From Bacteroidaceae bacterium (GTDB lineage Bacteria; Bacteroidota; Bacteroidia; Bacteroidales; Bacteroidaceae): a stretch of DNA of 64,000 nucleotides. The stretch spans positions 1-64,000 of the forward strand of contig JAFRQD010000062.1 in NCBI GenBank assembly GCA_017428785.1, in the 5' to 3' direction. Within the stretch, counting starts at the first letter, position 1; the number at the start of each line of letters is the position of its first letter. A program made the translations under genes and the position numbers. Below are positions 57,509-64,000 of this stretch, one piece after another. The notes beneath the pieces are model-generated. The model was not told the origin of the DNA. It saw only the letters and a list, made by a program, of their open reading frames with translations, and made no database searches.

Positions 57509-59326
57509 TTATATATGTTGCGATGGCATCGCAACACACTGAACCTTGAGCCACTGGCTGTCTTCTTTATTAAGAAGAGGAGAGAGAGCGTCATATACCT
57601 TCTTGTGATATGCTTCGAGGTAGGCTATCTCTTCCGGCGTCATCATGTCCCAGAGGACGGGGGTGAGGTCGATGGGGCAGAGCGTGAGCGGTTCGAGACG
57701 CAGGAAGCGGCCGAACTCTGTTTCGCCGCCGTCGATGATGAGCATCGTGTTCTCGATGCGCACGCCATGCTTGCCTTGGCGATAGATGCCGGGCTCGTTG
57801 GTGACCGTCATGCCTGCATGCAGCGGGGCGGGCTTCCATGTGTGGCGAATCTGATGAGGCCCTTCGTGGACGCACAGATACGAGCCGACGCCGTGCCCGG
57901 TGCCGTGTCCGTAGTTGATGCCGTGCTGCCACATCGCATAGCGAGCCAGCGCGTCTATCTGCGTGCCGCTGATGCCGTCGGGGAACCTGGTGAGCGCCAA
58001 GCGTATGTGTCCCTTGAGCACCAAGGTGTAGTCGAGTCGTTCCTCGTCCGTCAGCGGACCGAGCGCGATAGTTCGTGTGATGTCGGTCGTGCCGTCCTGG
58101 TACTGAGCGCCGCTGTCCAGCAGCAGCAAGCCTTTGGGCTCGAGCACGACGTCCGACTCCGGAGTGGCTTCGTAGTGGACGATGGCGCCATGCGGTCCGT
58201 AGGCGGCAATCGTGTCGAACGAGAGGCCTCGGTACAGGTCTTGCTCTGCCCTCAAAGCCGTCAGCTTCCTGTCGATGCTGAGTTCTGTCTCCTTTCCTGC
58301 TTCTACGGCTGGCTTCAACCAACGCAGGAACTTCACCATCGCCACGCCGTCGCGAATCATCGCCCTGCGGAAACCAGCTATCTCGGCAGGGTTCTTGACC
58401 GACTTCAAAGACCCTACCAAACCTCCCCTTAAAGGGGAGGCTTTCTGAGCCTTGTCCTCTCCCTTTAAGGGAGAGATAGAGAGGGTCTGGATTTCTCCGT
58501 ATGGTTTTACCCTTACACCTATTCTTTTTAGGTAGTCCTTTACGCTGTCGTCGAGCTTTTCGCTGTCGATGAAGAGCGTCACCTCGTCCTGAGTGAGCAG
58601 GACATAGCTGACGAAAACGGGGTTGCAATGTACGTCGGAGCCTCGCATGTTGAGGAGCCAGGCTATTTCATCCAGTTGGGAGATGAGGATGCTGTCGGCG
58701 TTCTGCTCGCAAAGCGCCTGCCGCACGCGCTCTATCTTGCTTTCGGCCGACTCTCCGGCGAACTCCAAAGGCTGAATCTCCACCTTGTTCTTGGGGATAG
58801 GCGGGCGGTCTGTCCAGAGCTCTTCGGCAGGGTCGAGGTCCGTCCTGAGCAGGATGCCGGCCTTGCCCAACGCAGACCTCAGCTCCTCTATCTCGGCTGG
58901 CGTAAAGACTTCACCGTCCACTCCGACCGTGTTATTATTGAAGATTGAAGATTGAAGATTGAGGTCACAGCCTTCCGCCTCCTTTTCAATTTTCAATTTT
59001 CCATTTTCAATTTGGTCTGTAAGCCAAGTGGTGATGGAAGGTGTCTCCGGCAGTCCGTCCTTCATGAGCGTGAAGGGTGTGCCTTCGAGCTGCTGGGCGG
59101 CGGCGATGAAATAACGGCTGTCTGTCCAAAGCGCTGCGTCGGAGAGGGTGACGACGGCGGTTCCGGCACTTCCGTCGAAGCCCGAAATCCACTTCCGCGT
59201 CTGCCAATGCTCGGGCACATACTCGCCCTGATGCGGGTCCGTGCTTGGGAAGATGAAGGCACTCAGGCCGTTCCGTTGCAAATAGTCGCGTAGTGCGTTA
59301 ACTCTTTCAGCGATGTGTGTTGCCAT
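57509..59326 (-). CDS. pepP: Xaa-Pro aminopeptidase (M24B)
   Basis: A 605-residue cytosolic metallopeptidase that removes residues N-terminal to proline. Two creatinase N-terminal-type domains precede the pita-bread catalytic domain. Metal ligands are seen as two Asp in LLDSGAQYQDGTTDITRTI, His in GHGTGHGVGSYLCVHEGPHQ, Glu in TNEPGIYRQ and Glu in ENTMLIIDGG...LEPLT. Two stretches are encoded by intergenic-type repeats: ENGKLKIEKEAEGCDLNLQS (about 108-135) and ISPLKGEDKAQKASPLRGGL (about 285-305). They lie between or inside the N-terminal domains. The length exceeds the simplest family members partly for this reason. Confidence 0.93.
   Translation of the reverse strand: MATHIAERVNALRDYLQRNGLSAFIFPSTDPHQGEYVPEHWQTRKWISGFDGSAGTAVVTLSDAALWTDSRYFIAAAQQLEGTPFTLMKDGLPETPSITTWLTDQIENGKLKIEKEAEGCDLNLQSSIFNNNTVGVDGEVFTPAEIEELRSALGKAGILLRTDLDPAEELWTDRPPIPKNKVEIQPLEFAGESAESKIERVRQALCEQNADSILISQLDEIAWLLNMRGSDVHCNPVFVSYVLLTQDEVTLFIDSEKLDDSVKDYLKRIGVRVKPYGEIQTLSISPLKGEDKAQKASPLRGGLVGSLKSVKNPAEIAGFRRAMIRDGVAMVKFLRWLKPAVEAGKETELSIDRKLTALRAEQDLYRGLSFDTIAAYGPHGAIVHYEATPESDVVLEPKGLLLLDSGAQYQDGTTDITRTIALGPLTDEERLDYTLVLKGHIRLALTRFPDGISGTQIDALARYAMWQHGINYGHGTGHGVGSYLCVHEGPHQIRHTWKPAPLHAGMTVTNEPGIYRQGKHGVRIENTMLIIDGGETEFGRFLRLEPLTLCPIDLTPVLWDMMTPEEIAYLEAYHKKVYDALSPLLNKEDSQWLKVQCVAMPSQHI
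58413..58482. repeat. Two in-frame palindromes inside the Xaa-Pro aminopeptidase gene
   Basis: CCTCCCCTTAAAGGGGAGG (58422-58440) and CTCTCCCTTTAAGGGAGAG (58457-58475) lie 16 bp apart in the coding sequence and keep the frame. Confidence 0.8.
58937..59012. repeat. In-frame heptad composite inside the Xaa-Pro aminopeptidase gene
   Basis: Three GAAGATT units, a GC-rich centre (CACAGCCTTCCGCCTCC), then CAATTTT, CCATTTT, CAATTTG units. The same layout occurs in the PgpH-like gene at 8779-8853. Confidence 0.8.
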
Positions 59327-59340
59327 ACTTAGCGTGTTAT

Positions 59341-59437
59341 GTTCGTTGCTGCATCATGATAAATCAATTGCTGCATCATGATAAATCAATTGCTGCATCA
59401 TGATAAATCAATTGCTGCATCATGATAAATCAATCAA
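59341..59437. repeat. 22-bp AT-rich tandem repeat (family 2, copy C)
   Basis: Four units of TTGCTGCATCATGATAAATC with AA, starting GTTCGTTG. It fills almost all of the gap between the channel-CotH stop (59434) and the Xaa-Pro aminopeptidase start (59326) and touches the stop codon. Confidence 0.9.
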
Positions 59438-62400
59438 CTCCCCCTGCGGTGTTGTGTGACGGGGAAGGCGAACTTGCGTCCTCCCTTGATGTAAATGCCG
59501 TGAGACGGCGTGCCGAGGATGCGGCGGCCGCTGAGGTCGTACCATTCATCGTCAGGCCGTTTCCCGTCTGCCAACTGGTCGGGGATGCCGACGGGATTGT
59601 CGTTGCGGTATGAGTCTCCGTAGTACCAGACGGGCTGATGCCTGTTGTCGGGCACGGGATAGCTGTCCTCGTCGAGTGTCTGGAACCAGGCCTGCTTCCC
59701 ATCCGTCCTGCCGGCATTGAGCTCGTAGCACAGCTTCCCGCTTCGCATGTCGTAGTAGTCGGTGCTTTTTGCATCGGCAGACACCTGGGCGTTCCAATCC
59801 GTGTAGTAGTATGTGTCGAGGACAATGGCTTTGCTGTTGTTGCGGCAGAGGATGTCGCCGCCGTTCGAGCTGATGTTCATGCTGCCCTTCATGAGGCAGT
59901 TTGATATGAATCCTGTCGCCGTAGCCCAGCCCACGAGTCCTCCGCAGCAATCTACTGCGTTGCCGTTTATGCTGCCGGCGAAGATGCAATCCTGCAGCAC
60001 GCCGATGCCATCAGCCTCGCTGAAGAGGCCGGTCAGCCCGCCGTGAGTGCCGTCGCCGCTGATGGTGCCGTTGATGTCGATGTAGCTCTGGCATCGGAGC
60101 AGCGTGCCGCCCAGCAGTTCGGCAGCAAGGCCGGCAAACTTCTGGCTTGTGGTTATCGTGCCACGCACAATGAGGTCTTGCACCGTTCCCGACAGGTGGC
60201 AGAAGAGTCCGGCATAGTCCGCATTTCGAACCAGCGCGATGGTGATGGTGTGGCCGGCGCCGTCGAAGGTCCCGCTATAAGTCTTGCTTTGTCCGATCAT
60301 CGTGGAGGGATAGGCGGTGAAGTCAATGTCGTCGGTCAACACACCGCAGATGTCCGTATATCCCTGGTCTATCAGGTGTGCGAACTGATTGAGCATTTCT
60401 GCCGAAGCAATCATGTAGTATCCGCGTTCGTCGCGTGGCAAGTATTCCAACTTGATGCGTCCGCAGTACTGACAGATGCCGTTCAGGAAGTTGTGCTCGT
60501 CCTGCATGTTGAGCGACGCGTCGTTGGTGAAGTCGCCGATGGTGGTGTAGGGCGTGCCGTCGCAATGTACGTGGGAGAAGCAATAGACAGTCTTGTGCGT
60601 CGTGTCGGGCACGGGAGAAATGTCTGTGCCGAGTGTCTGCCTCCACGATGTACTGCCCGGCTGACAGCCTTCCAGCATGAAGCAGGCCTCGCCGTACATC
60701 ACCTGGTTCTCTGTCAGAATGGTGACATCGCCGCATGCATTCGAGGCGTCCCAGTTCCCCAGGAAGTAGTTGTTCGTGGATGTGACATTGTTGCTGTTGC
60801 GAGCCAGCAGGTCGCTGCCGCTGGTGCTGACTGTGAAGTTGCTCGTGATGAGGCAGTTCGAGATGTTGGTCGAGCCGCTTGCCCATCCCGATACGCCTCC
60901 GCAACAGTTCGTTCTCGTGCCGGTTATGCTGCCGCTGATGAGGCAGTCGCGGACAATGGTCCCAGTGTTCGAGATGCCCATTATGCCGCCGTGTGTGCCG
61001 TCGCCGTTAATCGAACTGACAATCTTCACACGGCTCTGGCACCGCTCTATCGTGGCATTCTCTGTCTGTGCCGCTATGCCGCCGGCATACTTGTCGGATG
61101 TCGTGATAGTGCCTTCCGTGATGAGGTCGTGCACATAGCCGGAGAGGTAGCGGAACAGACCGGCATATTGCTCCGTCCGGCTCTGGTTCAACTTGATTTT
61201 GTGCCCTGCTCCGTCGAACTCTCCCTTGTAGTAACTGCCGTTGCCTATCATGGTGTTCCGATAGGAAGAGAAGTCGATGTCGGCCTTCAGCACAGCGCCG
61301 AGCGATACTTGCCCCGAGTTGACGCGATTGGCGAACTCAGCCAAGTCGGCCGCCGAAGCAATCTCCATAACCTCCTGCTCCTCGCCGCTTGTGTCGTTGT
61401 TGATGAATCTGTCGAGCCACGCGACACGGTTCTCCACGTACTCCTTCATCCATCCCACCTCGACTTCATACGAACCTCCGGCTCGCGGATTGACCTGTAT
61501 CAGTTGGTCCAATATGGGCCACCGCATAAAGTTCAGGCGTTGGGATTGCATCATCTCTGCCGCCATCGAGTCGATGTATGCGGTGAGACTCTCGGCGGTA
61601 ATGCCCAAGTGCTCTCGCGCATCGTTCCACATCGCCGCCATCGAGTCGCGAAGAGCTTTGTCGGAGAACAGCCTTTTGAGCAATGCCCGCGAGTTCCCTG
61701 CGCCGCCACGGGCAAGGGAAAGGAAGTCCCCGAGGTCGTTCGTCGGGAAGTTTCGGTAGTCGTTGTCGAAAGCATTGTCAAAGTCCCAGACAGGTCCGAC
61801 ACGGAATAAGTCCTCGTTTCGCTCTTTCGTCAGATAGCAACTCCAGAAGGCATCGGGATTGCCAGCCAGCTCTTCTGTCAGGAAGTACTGCAGAAAGCTC
61901 CTCTCGTCGAGTCGTGAGCGGAAGCCCAACACAGGGTCGTCGAAGTTGGATGCCAGTATCTTCGCCTCCATCAGGTTGAACTCGCGACGGATATACGCCG
62001 CCTGTTCTGTCACAATCTCATCGTCGCTCGGGCTCTTGATGGTAATGGGATTGCCTGCCGCACTTGTGAACCATGAGGCTTCATTGCTGGCGTAGCCGTC
62101 AAGCTCAAGCAGGTAGCCACCCGTCAGCGCCTCGCCTTCGGTGTCGGAAGGCTGCATCTCCCAGATATCGATGCGGTTCCTGTCAACAGACAACTGGTCG
62201 GTCAGTTGGTAACAACCGCGGTATTCACCGTTGACTATGACGTCCACCGGTTCGCTCCACGGCACGTAGTCCATCCCCATTCGACGCGCTATCTCGAATG
62301 CCACGAGGTTGTGCATCAGGGTTTTGTCGTCGTAGTTGTTGATGAGCGTCCATTTCTTGGCTTTCGCCGGCGAACGCATATCAGAGTTCCTGAAGATGCG

Positions 62401-63993
62401 GTGTGACTCGGTGAACTTGATGCGGTAAGGCTTCTTGGGGTGCGCCATCGAGGCATTGCCGCGGAGTCGCGATGTGCCGCTCTCTTCCTGAATCATCGTG
62501 CCGTCAGCATATATGAAGGTGAAGGACGAGGCGATTTCGTTCACCTTGTCGTAGGGCTCCACATTGTCGACGGTATGAAAAGAGACGGTTGGCAGGTTGG
62601 TCACCTGATAGAAGCGTGTGTCGTCGCCTTCGCCAGCATGCCCATAAAACGCAACTTCCGCTATGTTGCACCGAGCGTCGGCAGGACCGACATAGCGCAC
62701 ATAACGGAAGCCTCGCGACACATTCACATCGGCATAACTCATGCTGCCAATCGTGCCTTCTTGGTCTATTAAATAAAGTGGGACACCGTCCAGGAAGTTC
62801 GGGTCGTTAGCCCCTTCAAAGAGAGCCAGAAGCATTCGCCTCGGCCCAAGGCCATCGTTGCGAGGCGACCAGCCGACACGGGTGATGACGTGCGGCTCTC
62901 CAAGGTCCAGCCCGACCCAAGTCCTGCTTCGTTCGTAGGAAGCAAAGAAGGTGTTGAGGTCGCCGTCGAAGGCATCGGCCGCTGTATTGACGATCGTGCT
63001 GGCTTGCCCTGTGGAGTAGTCAACGCTTACGGCTGTGCCAATCACCGTTCCTGAAAGCAGTTTGTCCTGAGCGCTCAGCGTGAAGCAGGGCATCAGCAAG
63101 AGCAGAATCAGGGCCAGCGGCGACTTTGTGTTTATCAGATTCTTGTTTGTGTCTTGCTTCAAGCCACAGAAAGGACAGAAGTGTGCGTCGAAGGGTAGGG
63201 GAGAGCCGCATTCGGGGCATAGCTCTTTCTTGTGTTGGACTTTGTGGTCATGCACCATCTGTGCACTCACGATACCCGTCGGCACAGCCATGATGGTGTA
63301 GCCCATCAGCATGACTATGGCAGAAAGTACGCGGCCGAGGAACGTGGCAGGAGCGATGTCCCCGTAGCCAACTGTCGTCATCGTCACGACGGCCCAGTAG
63401 ATGCTGGTCGGTATGTCGGTGAACGGCGTGTTGGGAATGCTGCCTTCCACCATATACATCAGCGTCCCCATACTGATGACCATGATGACCATGAAGAGGA
63501 AAAAGACGCCAATCTTCGGGGCGCTGATGATGATGGAACGCATCAGGAGGTCGCCTTCCTGAAGGAAGCTGAAGAGCTTGAACACGCGGAAGACACGGAT
63601 GAGGCGGAAGGTGCGCACCACCATAAGGTAGCGAACAGGGCCGAAGACCCATCCGATGTAGAGCGGCAGCGTGCTGAGCAAGTCAATGATACCAAAGAAG
63701 CTGAAGGCATAATCGCGTGGCTTGTCGGAGCAGTAAAGGCGGCAAAGGTACTCGAGGGTAAAGAAGAATGTGAAGACATACTCCAATACGGTGAACACCA
63801 GCTTTGCCTTGGGCGGCATGCCCTGCAAGCTTTCCAATATGACAATCAGTATGCTTGCGACAATGCTGCAGAGCAACGCGACATCGAAAGCCTTCCCAAG
63901 CGGTGTGTCGCTTTGGAAGATAATGACGCGCAGCTTCTTTCGCAATGCCTCATTATGCATGGCTTTCTGCCACAGCCTCCGTATCGTGTTCAT
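59434..63993 (-). CDS. K+ channel fused in frame to a secreted CotH kinase/GLUG protein
   Basis: An uninterrupted 1519-residue frame. Residues 1-250 are a 6TM voltage-gated-like cation channel: the S4-like helix RTFRLIRVFRVFKL (127-140) and the filter TTVGYGD (206-212). A zinc ribbon follows (C259, C262, C273, C276). Residues 291-309 (SPLALILLLLMPCFTLSAQ) look like a signal peptide. From 310 the sequence parallels the CotH protein of 53819: KLLSGTVIGTAVSVDYSTGQ, FRYVRYVGPADARC, SRLRGNASMAHPKKPYRIKF. The CotH domain is followed by two GLUG blocks and a type IX-like tail (YDLSGRRILGTPSHGIYIKG). Alternative starts for a separate CotH product are TTG at 63162 and CTG at 63138. It heads a five-gene minus-strand cluster. 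Confidence 0.82.
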   Translation of the reverse strand: MNTIRRLWQKAMHNEALRKKLRVIIFQSDTPLGKAFDVALLCSIVASILIVILESLQGMPPKAKLVFTVLEYVFTFFFTLEYLCRLYCSDKPRDYAFSFFGIIDLLSTLPLYIGWVFGPVRYLMVVRTFRLIRVFRVFKLFSFLQEGDLLMRSIIISAPKIGVFFLFMVIMVISMGTLMYMVEGSIPNTPFTDIPTSIYWAVVTMTTVGYGDIAPATFLGRVLSAIVMLMGYTIMAVPTGIVSAQMVHDHKVQHKKELCPECGSPLPFDAHFCPFCGLKQDTNKNLINTKSPLALILLLLMPCFTLSAQDKLLSGTVIGTAVSVDYSTGQASTIVNTAADAFDGDLNTFFASYERSRTWVGLDLGEPHVITRVGWSPRNDGLGPRRMLLALFEGANDPNFLDGVPLYLIDQEGTIGSMSYADVNVSRGFRYVRYVGPADARCNIAEVAFYGHAGEGDDTRFYQVTNLPTVSFHTVDNVEPYDKVNEIASSFTFIYADGTMIQEESGTSRLRGNASMAHPKKPYRIKFTESHRIFRNSDMRSPAKAKKWTLINNYDDKTLMHNLVAFEIARRMGMDYVPWSEPVDVIVNGEYRGCYQLTDQLSVDRNRIDIWEMQPSDTEGEALTGGYLLELDGYASNEASWFTSAAGNPITIKSPSDDEIVTEQAAYIRREFNLMEAKILASNFDDPVLGFRSRLDERSFLQYFLTEELAGNPDAFWSCYLTKERNEDLFRVGPVWDFDNAFDNDYRNFPTNDLGDFLSLARGGAGNSRALLKRLFSDKALRDSMAAMWNDAREHLGITAESLTAYIDSMAAEMMQSQRLNFMRWPILDQLIQVNPRAGGSYEVEVGWMKEYVENRVAWLDRFINNDTSGEEQEVMEIASAADLAEFANRVNSGQVSLGAVLKADIDFSSYRNTMIGNGSYYKGEFDGAGHKIKLNQSRTEQYAGLFRYLSGYVHDLITEGTITTSDKYAGGIAAQTENATIERCQSRVKIVSSINGDGTHGGIMGISNTGTIVRDCLISGSITGTRTNCCGGVSGWASGSTNISNCLITSNFTVSTSGSDLLARNSNNVTSTNNYFLGNWDASNACGDVTILTENQVMYGEACFMLEGCQPGSTSWRQTLGTDISPVPDTTHKTVYCFSHVHCDGTPYTTIGDFTNDASLNMQDEHNFLNGICQYCGRIKLEYLPRDERGYYMIASAEMLNQFAHLIDQGYTDICGVLTDDIDFTAYPSTMIGQSKTYSGTFDGAGHTITIALVRNADYAGLFCHLSGTVQDLIVRGTITTSQKFAGLAAELLGGTLLRCQSYIDINGTISGDGTHGGLTGLFSEADGIGVLQDCIFAGSINGNAVDCCGGLVGWATATGFISNCLMKGSMNISSNGGDILCRNNSKAIVLDTYYYTDWNAQVSADAKSTDYYDMRSGKLCYELNAGRTDGKQAWFQTLDEDSYPVPDNRHQPVWYYGDSYRNDNPVGIPDQLADGKRPDDEWYDLSGRRILGTPSHGIYIKGGRKFAFPVTQHRRGS

Positions 63994-64000
63994 AAACTAT

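Noticed and set aside
59341-59437. Possible CRISPR array (regular repeats)
   Set aside because: The 22-bp units follow each other with no unique spacers, and no cas genes are in the window. The same applies to the other 22-bp arrays.

Overview
The window looks like the chromosome of a member of the Bacteroidota, most likely a Prevotella-like Bacteroidales. The evidence is the many -7 promoter boxes of the TAnnTTTG type with little Shine-Dalgarno signal, a short primary sigma factor (288 aa), GldH, DUF4954, a LemA/M48 pair, a GH43 lipoprotein, and several very large secreted proteins sharing a glycine/lysine-rich C-terminal tail of the type IX secretion (sorting domain) kind. No phage, insertion sequence, CRISPR array or integrase was seen. 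This is an assignment from sequence character only.

Layout. 1-9.1 kb: 5' part of tyrS, an M48 protease and LemA (all minus), then rpoD, a GNAT acetyltransferase, menA, gltX and a 7TM-HD (PgpH-type) c-di-AMP phosphodiesterase. 9.1-13.6 kb (minus): ECF sigma factor, one-pass anti-sigma-like protein, a secreted 534-aa-class protein and a secreted gene that appears frameshifted. 13.7-22.8 kb: tRNA-Leu(UAG), a two-domain fasciclin lipoprotein, a NahK-like sugar kinase, a large MG2-type exported protein, a truncated FGE/SUMF1 remnant with its own signal peptide, and a SpoU methyltransferase. 22.8-30.5 kb: DUF4954 protein, queD and queE, an AlbA/schlafen-type protein, a PurF-like amidotransferase paralogue lacking the catalytic N-terminal Cys, and rnr. 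30.9-33.1 kb: a four-gene ketoreductase/dehydratase/thioesterase/dehydratase cassette of the aryl-polyene or flexirubin type. 33.2-43.4 kb: a CobW/P47K metallochaperone GTPase, a glutaminase-like DUF4965 protein with an internal tandem duplication, a 1667-aa GLUG adhesin and a 50-aa peptide gene. 43.9-48.4 kb: holB, PSP1/ricT-like and gldH (minus), then ugd. 48.4-64 kb (minus): an extraordinary cysteine-rich secreted protein, then a likely operon of channel-CotH fusion, Xaa-Pro aminopeptidase, gamma-carbonic anhydrase, GH43 and a second CotH protein.

What stands out. (1) A 1519-aa uninterrupted reading frame joins a 6TM voltage-gated-like K+ channel with zinc ribbon to a CotH kinase/GLUG secreted protein. 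(2) Four divergent gene pairs are separated by the same promoter module: two inverted -7 boxes exactly 52 bp apart, with the interior filled by 7-bp repeats of different sequence. (3) At least three families of tandem repeats with 22-bp period sit between genes, one of them at 3' gene ends with terminator-like AAAACGCC/GGCGTTTT ends. (4) Palindromic and heptad repeats that are common between genes are also inserted in frame inside queE, the Xaa-Pro aminopeptidase, the PgpH-like gene and the anti-sigma-like gene, reminiscent of Rickettsia palindromic elements. (5) The cysteine-rich protein has about 80 cysteines in its first 500 residues.

Genes that plainly work together are queD/queE (queuosine precursor), the fatty-acid-like cassette (polyene carboxylic acid synthesis, inferred), the sigma/anti-sigma pair with its secreted neighbour, and LemA with the M48 protease. 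All functions are inferred from motifs read by eye; no database search was run.
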